A stretch of DNA of 64,000 bases from Pyrocephalus nanus (GCA_038380795.1 CM076259.1:79581224-79645223), one strand, 5' to 3'; shown: positions 39,030-52,521, counted from the first letter of the stretch. Numbers and translations are program-made. The notes: generated from the letters alone by a model not told the origin.

Positions 39030-39748
39030 GCCCCCTACAACTCCAGACAACACTACTTGACTGCAGCCCTGATGAGAAAGACTTGGGAGTGTTGGTTGAC
39101 AGGAAGCTCAACATGAATAGCAGTGTGCACTTGCAGTCTGGAAAGATGACTGTATCCAAAATGTGGCCAGCAGGACAAGGGACGTGATTCTGCCTCTCTA
39201 CTCTGCTCTCATGAGACCCCACATGGAATACATCATTCAGCTCCGAGGTCCTCAACATAAGAAGGATGTGAACCTGTTGGACTAAGTCCAGAGGGGGAAG
39301 GACCATGATGATGATCAAAGGGCTAGAGCACCTCTCCTCTGAAGACAGGCTGAGAGTTGAGGTTGTTCTTCCTGGAAAAGAGAAGGCTTTGGGGAGACCT
39401 TAGAGAAGCCTTCCACTACCTGAAGGGGGCCTACCAGCCACCTGGAGAGGGACTTCTTACTGGAATATGTAGTGATATGACAAGGAGGAATGGCTTCAAA
39501 CCTTAAGTGAGCAGGTTAAGATCAGATATAACGAAGAAATTCTTCCCTGTGAGGGTGGTAAGCACTGGAACAGGTTACCCAGAGCAGCTGTGAAAGCCTC
39601 ACCCTGGAAATGTTCAAGACCAGGTTGGACAGGGCTTTGAGCAACCTGGTCTAGTTGAAGGTTCCAAGCTCATGGCAGAGTGTTTGGAACTAGATGAGTG
39701 GTAAGATCCCTTCCAACCCAAACTATTCTATGTTGATTCTATGGTTCT
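39030..39748 (+). mobile_element. CR1 retrotransposon, 3' ~0.7 kb
   Basis: A plus-strand CR1 beginning in the ORF2 C-terminal domain. The DNA reads 'GAGAAAGACTTGGGAGTGTT', then the '...[11 protein letters not shown]'-type block near 39210 and 'GNRLPRAAVKAS'-like sequence near 39575. The 3' UTR and a degenerate ATTCTATG...ATTCTATGGTTC tail end it near 39748. It is 5'-truncated and full of frameshifts. Short minus-strand frames here are shadows. Confidence 0.92.
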
Positions 39749-41459
39749 ACTTTATTCCACCACTAACACTGCAGCTCCGGGCTATTTGCAGTAGGTAGGT
39801 AATTGACAGGCCTTCCCATACTTCATTTCAGTACAAACACAAACCAATTGTTTCTCCCCCACATCAATTTATAATTCAGCTAATCTTAAAATAACGTATG
39901 GCCTATACAAGATGTATTGCCTACACTGGGCTCTAGAGTTCTGGCATATAAATGTGGATTAAAACCCAGGAAGTTTTCCAAGCAATGGGAGGAAGCCAAA
40001 ATTGGTATTCATGAGTGCTGCTATATAGGTTACTCTTTTGAAGGGTGTGGCAGGTGAAAAAAAGGCTTTATTAAAATACTAAGGACCTGGACTTAGTTCT
40101 GGTGCTTCTATACAGACTCAATTCTCTGCCTACATATGATTACCCCTGCAATCCTGTCACTCATTTACCAAAGCAAAAAGCACTACTAGAGGATAAGAGA
40201 GCAACTTCTGGTATAAATACATTCAGAACAGGGAAGTTCCATTATGGACCAATTTGAAAATTAACATTACCTAGAAATTTAATCGTTTTGTACTCTTCAA
40301 AACCTCTTACACTTAGCTTTGCAATTAAACTCACGAACTGAATTTTGAGAACACAATGGTAGGTAACCAGAAACTACTTCAGTGTATGACTTCTTGTAGT
40401 AAAATTAATTAACTGATTTTGGGTTAGGTGTTTTTCTTTTTTTCCTGCCTACACTGCAGCACACTTCTGAACACAACAGCAGATAGCTATTCTGTCTAGG
40501 TTCTCACTAGTTGGTGAAACGCCAGCTGATCCTGTCATTTTCCACCAAACTTTTCCCCTGCTGCAAAGTCTTACAGTCACACTCTAAATTTTCTTTTAGT
40601 AGGGTCCATTCAATTTAAAATTAACTCAAGCATTTTTATTACCTTTCTTTCTACTCCAACACATTAAAAACTATTAAATGTGTAATTACATTATAAAAGT
40701 GATACATATCTGATAAGTAATATATTTTATTTTTCTTGTCCTTAATTCAGCTTTTATTTCAGCAGTATAGAAAAAGTACAATCTTGGACTATACTACTTT
40801 TAACACTGCAATAAATTAAAATATATTGGAATAATTAGCAGCGTACATTCCTGTGAAAACTACGCCAGCTTTCATAACAGTTACTCTCTAAGTGTTTACA
40901 AGAGGAGATTCAGGTAAGCATGCTATTTGAAAAGGCCGAGCTCTGAAATGCTTCACTCATAGAAATATTTTTTTTCTAATTTTGTGTATTGTAACTCCTT
41001 TTTTTTCCGTCCTAAATTATGCAAATATCTTCTCAGCCCCTACACTACACTAATTATTATGCTTCTATCTTAAACTTTTTAGAGTGACCATGGCTATGTC
41101 TGATATTCAACAACTGAATTGCATTTTTTAATTAAATTTAGAAAGGATATTAATTATGTTATCAATTAGGATCTGTACCTTTACTTGTCACTTACAAATA
41201 TGGAAATTACTCATCTACAAAATCATTTGCACATGCACTGAGAAACTTAGACTTTGGATTAGACTTCTCTACAAATAAATTGAAGGAAAAAGGTGATCTC
41301 CAGGTAAAGGCTATGAGTCTCCACTTGAAGCACTTGTCAGTATGAAAAGCCTTTGTAATTCTCCTGTGTCTTGTAACTCCATTACAAAATGTAAATAGTA
41401 ACTATATAACTATATAAATCAGTGGTGCATAATAAAAGTACAAATAAAAACAATATGGT
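39749..41459. other. unique AT-rich stretch
   Basis: I see no gene or mobile element here. Confidence 0.6.
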
Positions 41460-42070
41460 ATCATAGAATGATATATCCACAGAGTTGTTTAGGTTGGAAA
41501 AGACCTTTACAGTCATCAAATCAAATTGTTAATCCAACACTTCCAAGTTCACCACTTAACCATGTTTCCAAGCACCATACCTACCTGTCTTTTTAATATT
41601 TTTAGTAACGATGACTCCACCACGTGCTTGGGCAGCCTGTTCCAATGCTTAACAGTCCTTCCTGTGAAGAATTTTTCCCTAACAGCCAATCTAAACCTGG
41701 TGCAGCTTGAGCCCATTTCCCCTTGTCCTATCACTTGTAACTTGGGAGAAGAGACCGCCCCCCACCTCTGCACTCTACAACCTCTTTTCGGTTAGTTGTA
41801 GAGATCAATAAGGTCTCCCCCTCAGCCTCCTTTTCTACAGGCTACACAACCTCAGCTTTCTCAGCTGCTCCTTATAAGTCCTGTGCTCCAGCCCCTTCAC
41901 CAGCTTTGTTGTTCTTCTCTGGGCAGGCTCTAGCACCTCTTGCCATGAGGGACCCAGAACTAACACAGGATTCAAGGTGTGGCCTCACTAGTGCTGAGTA
42001 CAGGGAGTGGATCAATGACCCAATCCTGCTGATCCCACTATTGCTGATACTATTGTTGGCACAAGTTATT
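41460..42070 (-). mobile_element. CR1 retrotransposon 3' end
   Basis: Starts with a degenerate inverted tail (ATCATAGAATGATA) and 'GTTTAGGTTGGAAAAGACC', then the 3' UTR. ORF2 C-terminal blocks follow on the minus strand: 'FRLAVREKFFTGRTVKHWNR' at 41730-41650 and 'LYSALVRPHLESCV' near 42000. Similarity ends near 42070. It is inactive through truncation and frameshifts. Confidence 0.92.
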
Positions 42071-45000
42071 GCAGATACTTGCAGGGACAGGGAAAAATCT
42101 TTGTTGGCATTCACAAAAATAATGAGGAGCAAGATGGCTTTAACATGAGCAGGAGAACGCTCCCCTCTGGGAATGAGCCTTATCCTTAAGGGGGTCATAT
42201 CTGAATGTGGCCTGAAAAATAAGTTAGGAACAGGAAAAGTGCAACAACTGCTTCAGTGAAAAAGGATAATTTAGGGCTGCCTCCCCCTCAAGCACCAGGG
42301 TGTGCAGAGGGCAAGCAGAGGTGAGCAACCACTTAGCCTTCCTTTCAAATCCACTCAAAACATCTGTCCCCTTCTTACTCTCATGACAGCACGCTAGAAG
42401 AAAGGTGAAACAACTCTGTGAAATCCAGCTCTTTCAAGAGTACTTATCTGCTATCTAGTAAAAACATATTCTGCAAGCAAACCAGAGGCTCTCAATGTTT
42501 TTATATGAAAACACTCCCTTTTAGACAAGTTTACCTTCAGGTACTACTAATAATTACCTGTTGACCGCAGTGGCTGTTTTTATCTCACTTCCTAGTCCTT
42601 TGAAGGCCACACATAAAGCTAGCCAGAAATTTAAGAAAAAGAAAGAAAAAGCTGGTTGCATTTGTACATTAACTTCCTAGTTAATAGGTTTGCTCTGGCT
42701 GATTTTGGAAAATACCTTAAGATTTACATTTGTATGGAAGAAATTAATTACATATGAGGAGGGAAAAGTTGCTATGTGTTATATATACGTTTTTAAATAA
42801 CAAGACAGGAAACATAACTTATCACATGAAAACAACATATGCTGACAAACTTACAGCCCTGAGAATACAACAGTGAAATTCAAAATCATACCCCATTCTA
42901 ACTTTCCTGAGATGTAAGAAAAATTTTAGGCATTCAATATTGTAACAACACATTAATGCTAGTATAGCATTAGTCTCCAGGATTGTTTATTCCTACGTGT
43001 TGAAAAGTTAGGGGTGTTCAGAAACAGCTGATGTTGCCTAGGGAAAAATCTACTTAATTTCAAGTTTTCAGGATGAAAACCCTCTCACTCTTAGCAAACG
43101 TTTTGTCACCTCTGAAGCAGGAAAGGAAAGCCTCCAAATTTTGATTACTTAAATTTGGGATTGTTAGTGAAGATTCACAGTATGTTTGCCCTGTCTCCAG
43201 CAACTTCTATAGCTGACCATTAGAGACATGATAGTGTGCTAGATGACACATTGTATGGATTTCTTTTGTTAGCAAATTGATCATTCTCCACGAATGCCTT
43301 CCTCTCCTAAAATAAAATGTGAAAACTTGGATCTGAACTTCCCCCATAATAAATGCTGCAAGCCACAGGTATAATCATCAAAAGACAAGCAATCACTTGT
43401 GTTAAAATATAAGAAATACTCTGAAGTGTAATTTAGGAAGAAAAAAAAAGTAAATCAAAACAAGCTGAAATGAAAAAATAAAAACATCACAACTAAGGTT
43501 AAAAATAATGTTGTGAGACTAGATTTATAATTCAATCTGTATACACAAATGAAAAAAAAAAAAAGGAAAGTGATTCTTCCTGGCTAGTAACTAAATTTCC
43601 TCCAGAATTTATGGTTCAGTCTTAATCTCATGGTAATGAGTGATGAATCTTTTATTGAAATGAATGCTTATGAGTCTTTTAATTTTATTGGAGGACATAT
43701 GGATCTTCCATTTAAGTAATATAATTTCTGAGTCTTAATGATCTTTTTTTTTTTCAACAGTACAATATTATTACTTTTTAAATGTTCAAGATCTTTCATT
43801 TTGGTACTGATTTACAGCACCTATTAATAACAGTACTGCTTCTATTTCCTGGAACCAATATAGTCATTCAGGAGTGACCTGCACTGCCTAAGATACCTTT
43901 GGTGATGATGCTGCACATGCATATCTGAATCATGCATCTCCACCAGTTAATTCCTCCAACAGTTTGTCCTGTTTGGACCAAGGTAAAGGCTAATCTGCCC
44001 CAAACCAGAAGATTTTCAGATTTCTTGCAGCTTTATCTTTTCTAAAGGCAATATCTTTTCTATTCTTTTCTAGATGGATGCAATTCATTGAATGCTGAAA
44101 ATTAGACAGGTTACAGACATACATAGTTCTTTTTTAAAAAATAAACAAACAACCAAATCAAGGTAGGTCACTTCTAAACTAGGCCATTTAGCTGTATGTG
44201 GGATTAATCTCTGCAGACTTTATCAAGATAAGGTTAGGCTTTCAGTTATTAAAGATGGAAACAGAATTCATTCTGTTCTTTAATAAAAACAAGACTCCTT
44301 TCTGATATCATTAATTAAAAGTTCTAATCTCTTTGAGAAGTACAAACTTGGCTAGTATCATATTTAAATTAATATATTTAAAAGAAAGAAACTGTAAAAA
44401 TGAGACATTTTGTAAGAGTAAATACAAATCGGAGAAATTCCCCATTAAATAACATTTTGACAGTGAGTGGAAGAGCAGAATCTATTTTTTGAAATAATTT
44501 TATTGTATTAGTTTGTGATCCAAGATGCAAAACTAAAATCCTTCTTTTTACTTTTTAAATTCTGAAAGTTCGGAGTGGGGTTTCTTATTTGGATTTGGGT
44601 CATTTGTACTCTTGTTACATGCCTCTGTGTTGCTTCCATTGATTTTCATCTAAAATGACATTTTTAGAAAGAGTTTATTTAGCGCCATGTTGAAGCTAAA
44701 AACTGCAATCTTAAATCTTTCTCTTTGAAAGATGCAAACCCTAAAAAACCACTATAGTTGCCAGTTTCCTGTACTTTATAGCCCCAAACATTGTTTTGTG
44801 CAATGCAGGGAACATGAGATGTAGTCTAGAAAACAATTCAATGACCCATTCAGAACAAGACAACTAAAACAAACAGAATATAAGGAATCTGGTTTCTGCT
44901 TGTACAAAACAAGGACTGAGTGGCATGGCAAAGCCTGGCATAGCAATTAAAACTAAAACCACTCAAAACCAGCCAGATGTTCAGCTAAAGGGCTTACGGG

Positions 45001-45352
45001 TGAGGATCACTAAGACAGTCTCATGGGTGAAGCAGCAATTCAAACTGCTCCTTTCATGTCCTCTCTGCTAGTACAGCATACCAGAAGCAACTGAGAGAAG
45101 TTCATTTGGGATGAGACTAAAAAGTGTGAAAAAAAAGCCTGGGTGATTTAGAGTCAGTCTGGTGGTTTTGGTTCAGGCCCAGTTCAGGGTGTTATATTGA
45201 TCTGGTTAGCTCTGCCATGCTGCCACAACGAGTTTTGAATACTGATGCGGAGAATCGCACAAAACATACGGCATGGCCCTGTGAGTAAAAAAATTGACTT
45301 AGTGTTATAGAAATTTCTCATTACCACTGTAGAGATGTTTGTTTGGGGTATA

Positions 45353-45382
45353 GGAGAGAGGGAAGGAGGGAGGGAGGGAGGG
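45353..45382. repeat. GGGA/GGAA microsatellite
   Basis: About 30 bases of purine repeat, with perfect AGGG units at the right end. It is a polypurine tract that could form a triplex, and it is a routine simple repeat. Confidence 0.9.
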
Positions 45383-45898
45383 TGGCCTGTTCCACAGCAG
45401 CTATCACAGTATAAAACACTTCTCATGGAAACATCTTAAGACATTTTATAAATATTGATAAAGTCTCCTGAGACCATAACAATTTTCAGCAATAATATGC
45501 TTGTATTGTGGAAAGTTACTCTGATGTCTGGAGGAGTTAAGGAATTGCATAAAACCATAAATGAGTAACAAAGCTCTCAGTAAATATGGGTTATTCCAGA
45601 AGAACTGTAAGAAAATACTGTGGCATAAACATGGGGTGGGAAGGAGGGAAGCTGATTTCTCTTGAGTGATGCTCCATGTTTCCCCTTCCAGAGGTTTATG
45701 GCTACTGCCTGTCACCAGCCTGCCACCAAGAACACACAACCCTTCTTGCAGGACAGTGCTGGTCAGCAGGGCTCTGACTTCCCTGCTATTTAAGCTTTTT
45801 CTTCTAGAGTGCCTGGGATAGTCACCCATCTTACTTCTCCTTTACTATAGCTCAGTGCCTTTCCAGACTGCAGCAACTACGTCAGGAGAGATGCTTAC

Positions 45899-45944
45899 CT
45901 TGCTTCACTTTCTCTGTGATAAATTTATGGCCCAAGACATGCAG
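45899..45944 (-). other. candidate 46-base exon, minus strand
   Basis: On the minus strand an acceptor (CCACTTTCAG) precedes 46 bases, followed by a strong donor (AAG/GTAAGCATC). One phase is open and reads 'LHVLGHKFITEKVKQ', which looks protein-like. There is no partner exon I can connect to it and no recognised family. Chance is likely for so short a segment. Confidence 0.12.
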
Positions 45945-46378
45945 CTGAAAGTGGATTTATTTTTTAAGAATACACTTATCTTAATATGCCTGTAATTTTG
46001 TTAGTAGACAAGTACTTGGAAGCAAACTGCAAAAAGTCCATTAAGTGTTGTGAACGCTCTCAGCCTAGGTGCAATTTCAATTTAACTAATGTTCTTTAAT
46101 AACATGGCACCTGACAGACAAGAGCAGTTCCATTCAAAAAATAAAATGCATGAGAAATTTCAATGACTACTAATTTTGTGAATACATAACATTAAGCAAA
46201 TTATATTATTAAAAATCAAGTTCTTCCACACAAGATCCGGTTAGCAAAACAATATCTTTCAGTACTAATAGTATTTTGACTTGTACACCTATAAAACTAT
46301 TATCGTGCACCCACTAAACTACAGTGATCATAGTGATTCCTCTCATAACCAAACAGGGAAAAACATATTACCAATGGG

Positions 46379-46398
46379 AAAAAAAAAAAAAAAAAAAA
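46379..46398. repeat. poly(A) run, 20 bases
   Basis: An A20 run followed by degenerate GAAAGAAAGG sequence. A simple repeat. Confidence 0.9.
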
Positions 46399-46616
46399 GA
46401 AAGAAAGGAAAAAAAGGAATGGAACTGTCCTAATACATGACAGAAAAAGGCTTTTAAAACTTGGGCTTCTTTTTGCTGAAGTTATTGATTTTTTTATTAA
46501 ATGAACTCTCAATTTGGGCGTTTACATCACAATGGAAAAAGATGACTGGCCACCTATCAGTGCCAAGTCAGAGCAGTGACTGAAATCTGCATATTCACCA
46601 GTATTTGTTTTCACAG

Positions 46617-46678
46617 GTTCCCCTCCTGAGTGCCTGGGTTACAAGGACAAGTGATGGACACAGCTGCTGGCTTCCAGG
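46617..46678 (+). other. candidate 62-base exon, plus strand
   Basis: The acceptor TATTTGTTTTCACAG ends at 46616, and a CAGG/GTGAGT donor follows the 62-base segment. Only one phase is open ('VPLLSAWVTRTSDGHSCWLP'). Its exit phase does not fit the segments at 55887 or 58052. It may be a non-coding exon or chance. Confidence 0.12.
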
Positions 46679-48357
46679 GTGAGTTAAGCCGTGAATCGCC
46701 TTTCTATTCACTAATCTCACCACACTGAATTTGTAAGCATGGTTGTTCTTAAGCACCTCAAGTACATTTAAGTATCAAAAAGCATGCATTTATCTGTCTG
46801 GAATTGTGGAGAGGGGGTGGATATTTATAATATAGGGATACAAAAATGTCCTCATATTGTATATGTAATTGTCCATGAAAACACTAAAAAATTAGTTGTG
46901 ACTGGACTTCTTCAGGTGAACACCCCGGTTGGCAGTGACTGACTTAACCTCTTTTGCCTGTCCGTAGTGATATAGAAATTGCCGCTCATGCACCTCCCAG
47001 AATACAAATTATTAGGACTTAGCTCCAAATCTTCAAAAGTTTTAGTTATTACTTTCTTTTTTCTCTTTCCTTGGAGTTTTTCTACTCTCTCAGCCTAGTA
47101 AGCCTTATGCTACTTTTGTTGTTGTTATCATGAAACACTCAGAATGTATTTCTGGAGTGAGTCTTTGGAGTATGTGTCAGACCTGTTCATCAAATACAGG
47201 GCAGATTTATTCTGCTGCTTCATTCTGGAAAAAAAGTTAATCAGCAACTGGAAGAAGCCAATCTATGTGGACTAAGTCCACTAGATAGCAAAGATAAAGA
47301 CGGTTTTCAGATACAGTATTGAAAAATCCCAGCAAAAGGAAATATAAATTTGATATTGAAAAAATGAAAGAAGTATGAACAGTGACCAAAAGTTTCATGT
47401 GAAAAAAAAATAGATATATGTGTATGTAAATGTGACCAAACACTGAAGATCCCAAATATGAGTTTTATTTACATCCACATGTTTTATTAATGCAGGAAGA
47501 GTTCACTGATACTGAATTACAAGTATTTGTTCAAACAAATTCATGGGAAATTGTAATTTTCCGTATTTTTTTTTTCACATATTGAAATCACATCTTTCAG
47601 TGATGAAAGTAATAAATTAGTATGTCTCAGAAATTTCCTTAATTTAGTCAGAGGTCAGAAATGGTATTATCTCTTATTGATGTAGTATTCAATAACAGTA
47701 AAAATGCACAAATACAATGCACACAGCTACACTGAGTCAGAAACATCTATCAACAAAGAATACATTGATATTCTTTCCTTCAAAAAGGCTCATCCACATA
47801 TCTTTGATATTTGTCTTTTAAGCCTATCCTTCATATAATAGGTTTTAAACCAGAGCAAAAAATGTGATTACTACTCAGAATAGATAAAAGGTAGATATCT
47901 TAAAAAGGCATTTTTAGCTTTCTTAGAAGCCCTCCTGGCTTTGCCTTTTTTTCCTGTAAAAAGAAAGTAAATTAAACTAATCTAAGATAGTTATAACTGG
48001 AGCTCTAGGCAGCCTTGCTAAACTGCTTGGTTAACTGGATGGGAGAGTTTTCCTTTCTACTAAACCTTTCATCAAATGAACTCATCTGTTTTACCTGAAT
48101 TCTGTAGTGAGGCATGACTTGTAATTTGGCAGGTTTCATATTTTATTTCTAATAATTACATAACATCAGTAAAATATTCCTCATTGAAGACTGGAACTTA
48201 AAGAAAATGTTCTTCTAATCAGGTTTTCCCCTAATCCTGTTACTATAAAAGGAGGTTGAATGTGGTCTTTTTTAGCTATAAACAAGGATAGCAAGAGAGC
48301 AGACTTCCTTTGTACCACTTCAGTACTCATCTCCCCTTACGTGGGAATATCATGAAA

Positions 48358-48412
48358 CATAGGACTAAAAGGATCGTTAAAGACCATTTAGTCTAACCCC
48401 AAGGACTGAGAC
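48358..48412 (-). mobile_element. possible CR1 tail remnant
   Basis: 'AACATAGGACTAAAAGGATCGTTAAAGACCATTTAGTCTAACCCC' follows the order of blocks in the CR1 3' UTR on the minus strand (tail, GATC...AAAGACC, GTCYAACCC). The repeated 8-base tail is not intact, so this is a weak call. Confidence 0.45.
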
Positions 48413-49255
48413 AGAATGTATACAAAATGTATACAAAATGATATAGGTAAGATAATAATCTAAATCTGCCATTAAGTACAATTTTCTTTTAAATTCCAGG
48501 TGAATGTGTAGTTGGTTTAAAAAATTATTTCCTGATTTGAATTAACTTCTTAGGGCCAATTCTGCAATTTTACTAGTCATTAGGCAAAGACTTAATTCTC
48601 CTTGAGTCATTAGAATTGTCTGTGATAGAAAAGCACAGTATCTTAAAATATGCAAAACACAGACTGAAAGCCAAAGAATACCCTAATGGTGAAGGACTTC
48701 TTTCTTTGTGTATTGATTTGTTGAAGGGCAGGTTTAATGAAAAATTGTGATATTTAAAAATTATCTTTTCTGTACTCTGAGTTTGAAGTAATTGGATAAT
48801 TAATAGGAAAAGAGACAGAAGTTTTTCTAAACTATAAAAGAAATATATAATTCCAATAATTTTTAAATTCAAATATTGCCATCTTTAAAAGTCACTGATA
48901 TCATCTTACTGTAAATGTATTTTACATACATTTACATACATATTTTAAATATTCTGACACAAATTTATTTCCTCTAGCCAAGCCTATTGTGTTGACAAAT
49001 ATCCAAGTTCCTAATGTAGAAAAAAGAGATATCCCAAACTTAGCATGTGCTGAGCGTGTAGAGAAATTACAGTGATTTTAAGCTTGTGCTTGGTAATAAG
49101 AGAAGATATTTCTCTTCTTAGCACAAATATTATAAACAGAATAACAGCCTCAAACCTATATTTCTAGAGATTATATACACAACTATAATTCCAGTGAACC
49201 TTAAAAACCTTATTTTTAAAATATTGTGATATTGCACACAAATTTTTGATTTAAA
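48413..49255. other. unique AT-rich stretch
   Basis: I see no gene or mobile element here. Confidence 0.6.
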
Positions 49256-50400
49256 GAATCACAGAATCAAAGAATGGGTAAGGTTGGAAGGGGCCACAGT
49301 GGATTGTCTGGTCCAATATCCCTGCTGAAGCAGGGTCTTCCTAGAGCACATTGCACAGAATTACATCCAGAGAGTTCTTAAATATCTTCAGTAAGGGAGA
49401 CACAACCTCTCTGGGCAATCTGTTCCAGCACATGGTCACCCGCACAGTAAAGAAGTTCTTCCTCATATTCACGTGGAACTTCCTCTCCCGTTGCCTCTTG
49501 CCCTATTGCTTGACACCACTGACAAGAGCCTGGTTCCGTCCTCTTGGCACCCTCCCTGCAGATATTTATACACATTGATGAGGTCCCCTCACAGTCATCT
49601 CCTCCAGTCTGAACAGGCCCAGCTTCTTCAGCCTATCCTTGTAAAAGAGATGCTCCAATCCCCTAATCATCTTTGTAGCCCTCAGCTGGACCTGGTCCAG
49701 GAGCTCCACGTCTCTGTTTTACTGAGGAGCCCAGAACTGGAAACAACACTCCAGATGAGGCCTCATCAGGGCTGAGTAGACAGGCAGAATCATCTTCTTC
49801 AACCTCCTGGTAATGCTGTTCCTGATGCACCCAGGATACCACTGGCCTTCTTGGCCACAAGAGCACATTGCTGGCCCATGGACAGCACTCGTTGTTTGTT
49901 GTTCACCCAGACCCCCAGGTTCTTCTCTTCAGAACTGTTTCCCAGCAAGTTGGACCCCAGCCTGTACAGGTGCCTGGGGTTATTCCTCTCCAGGTGCAGG
50001 ACCCTGCATTTGCCTTTGTTGAATTTCAGACAGTTCTTCTCTGCCCATCTCTCCAACCTGTCGAGGTCCTCCCGAAGGGCTGCACAGCCCTCTGGGGTAT
50101 CGGCCACTCCTCCCAGCTTTGTGTCATCAGCGAACTTGCTGAGGAGGCCTTTGCCTCTTCATCCACGTAATTGATAAACAAGTTAAACAATACTGGGCCC
50201 ACTACTGAATGCTGGGGAACACCACAAGTGACAGGCCTCCAATTAGACCCTGTGCCACTGATAATGGCCCTCTGGGAGCTGTTCAGCCAATTCTTAAACC
50301 ACCTAACTCATGCAGTCCACACTTCCTGACTTTGCCTATGAGGATGTTATGACAGCCAGTGTCAAAAGCCTTGCTGAAGTTGAGGTAGACAATATCCATA
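49256..50400 (-). mobile_element. CR1 retrotransposon, 3' ~1.15 kb
   Basis: A minus-strand CR1 with an inverted tail (AATCACAGAATCAAAGAATG), the 3' UTR and the C-terminal third of ORF2. In the frame 50107-49799 the block 'LDRLERWAEKNCLKFNKGKC' and '[10 protein letters not shown]' are seen. Further up, to about 50400, are parts of the reverse transcriptase ('...[12 protein letters not shown]' upstream region and the 'GVPQ'-type area near 50215). It is 5'-truncated there and interrupted by frameshifts. It appears to be a different CR1 subfamily from the large copy, judging by its 3' UTR wording. The many plus-strand frames at 49813-50174 are shadows. Confidence 0.92.
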
Positions 50401-51137
50401 CAGGAAGCTGTTTCATCAAAGAATGTTATTATAGTTGCAAAAGTAATTTTCTCAGATTCGGCTTTTAGGAAATGCCAGAATTAGGAGGCCCATTTCTTTA
50501 AAACATTTTTCCACAATGCCTTTGTAAATACATCAGCTTCACAGTGCTCATTTGATGAACATTTATTCAACATTTTATTATTTTTGGATGCTTAGCCCAA
50601 TATCTTATTTACTACAAATTATTCAAACCCTAGTTTGAAAAAGCAATCAATTTCCTCGTGGGCTTTTTAAAGGCTACCTTCATTTATACTAAACAAAAGC
50701 CTCAGGACGAGTCATGTCCTTTGCAGGTGAGGGCTGTCACAGCAATGCTGATTTCACAGCTAGGAAGTTGTGACACGGTGATGTCATGTGAGATGTGTCC
50801 ACAAATACCAAGTCAAATTTAGGTGAACTGAGGTACACGGAGGCTCACCGTTCAGACAGAACTGAGCATATTTTCATAGGAAAAATAGCTGATGTGGAAA
50901 TAACCTTATCCTTCCCATGGAAAAATCTCACATCAAGATAATCTTATCCCTCATGGAGCAAAATTTCACAATCTTCCTCTCAGTCACTGAGGTGCTCCTC
51001 TACAAATGGGGTTGTGAGATAGTTTAGCACATAGAGAAACTTGATAGGCTTGCCAAATTTCATTCTTAGGAAGAACCTGGGGTGGTTTGGGGCTTTTTTC
51101 CCTTTCTCTCTCTCCTTTGTGAATTTTCCCCCTGCAG

Positions 51138-51306
51138 ATCAAAGGGAAGCAATTTCTAAGAACCAAGAGATCTGTGGGATGACTGGGAGAGCCATAGGCA
51201 TTTGCAGCACCTGTCAGACCTCAGAAGACATCCATTGGCACAGAGTCGATGTGCTTAGACCACCCCCTCCCACTGACTGTATCCTGTATAGAAACAAAGC
51301 AGCGGG
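51138..51306 (+). other. candidate 169-base coding exon, unknown product
   Basis: A very strong polypyrimidine tract (TCTCTCTCTCCTTTG...TTTTCCCCCTGCAG) ends at 51137, and GGG/GTAAGAG follows at 51307. Only one of the three phases is open across the whole segment. It reads from 'QREAISKNQEICGMTGRA' to 'VDVLRPPPPTDCILYRNKA', with four cysteines. It enters with one base needed from the preceding exon and leaves with two bases of a codon. That exit phase does not fit the segment at 55887 directly, so if both are real another exon lies between them or they belong to different transcripts. I recognise no domain. It may be a lncRNA exon or chance. Confidence 0.25.
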
Positions 51307-52504
51307 GTAAGAGTTAAATACAGAAAAACTGCTTAGTGCTTTTGCTCTAGAGCTGTCACAATGATGACATTCAAACATTAACTTCAGCACTTACATGGTA
51401 TTCTTTGGGACCATTTATATCTGGCCAAGCCAAGATAGCTATTATATAGGTATTTAAATCTGAGCTAGTTGCCCTAGGCTCTCTTTAAAGCCAATAGAGA
51501 GAAAGAAACAGTTCTAGGCCATGATTCAACTCCTCTTAAGGCGGGTGTTCAAAATAGGTCAGATGAATCATGCCCTAAAAGCATCCGTTTCTTTCCATTG
51601 ACAATGAAGAGGCCAACACCAACAAGCTCAAATGCAAACTTCTGTCACATAAAAGACTTTTGAAGTTTGGGGAATTGAACCCCACCTATGCCCTTACAAA
51701 GAGGTTGAGTACCATGGCTCAACCTTCCCAGGAGCAGCCTTGCTAGGAAAAAAGGCTCTTCTTTACTCATCCTCAAACACATTCCTGAAAGTGCATCTTT
51801 ATCTTTTCCCATTCACATAGGAGTTGTTTTCCTATTCCCTTCTTTCAGAGGCTCATGTCACCTTGAGCCTCACAACATGTCCTTCTACCAGCACTAGTCT
51901 AAATGCTTCCCCTACTTCCTTAGGCACTTCCCCTCCTCTGCAGCCTTCTCCAAAGTGCATTTATCCCTTGCAGCTGCATTTTATCATCCCATCTGCTGTC
52001 TTGCCAGTGCCTGCGTTAACTGTTTCTCTGCGTGAAAGAACTTGTAAGCCTTACCCCACACCACGTCTTCAGATACTTTTATTAGCATTTTGTTAGCATA
52101 CTGGAAAGCAAGTATGCATGTTAGGTTATTGTACTTGAAGGAAACAGACTGGGGAAGTGATAAAATAACATAAAAAAATTTAAGTCTTATGGACCTTTTG
52201 AAATAAGAAAAAATTTCTGTTTTCTCCCCTCAAAAAGTATTCTACAATATTCAAAAACCCTGCTGTAATACTAAAAATATTGCAGCAGCATAGTACTGGT
52301 GATTCTATAGTTCATTATTAAAATGAAGCATGCAAGTATACGGAAGCAAGTTGCATGAATTAAGAAACTGCAACTTTTTTCCTGTTCAAGGGGAACTACC
52401 GTCTGTACACTTCAGGGAAAAAATTGTTAACTGTGTTTCACAGAAGTTAGAAGTTAAGGGTAGTTTGCACCAATACAAAACAGCAGCAGCACAGACAACT
52501 CCTC

Positions 52505-52521
52505 AAAAAAAAAAAAAAAAA
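52505..52521. repeat. poly(A) run, 17 bases
   Basis: A simple A run with no recognised retroposon. Confidence 0.9.

Larger units (their letters stand above)
42071..48357. other. long unique AT-rich stretch
   Basis: No recognised gene or large repeat. Landmarks are A-runs near 43441 and 43552, a GGGA microsatellite at 45353-45382 and an A20 run at 46379-46398. Two short candidate exons are discussed separately: minus strand at 45899-45944 and plus strand at 46617-46678. Confidence 0.55.

Noticed and set aside
49799..50174. Several plus-strand frames of about 100 codons
   Set aside because: They are shadows of the minus-strand CR1 ORF2.
51850..52043. Ser/Thr/Pro-rich open segment with acceptor and ACTT/GTAAGC
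   Set aside because: Pyrimidine-rich DNA gives such frames easily, the donor context is weak and its phase does not fit the neighbouring candidates.
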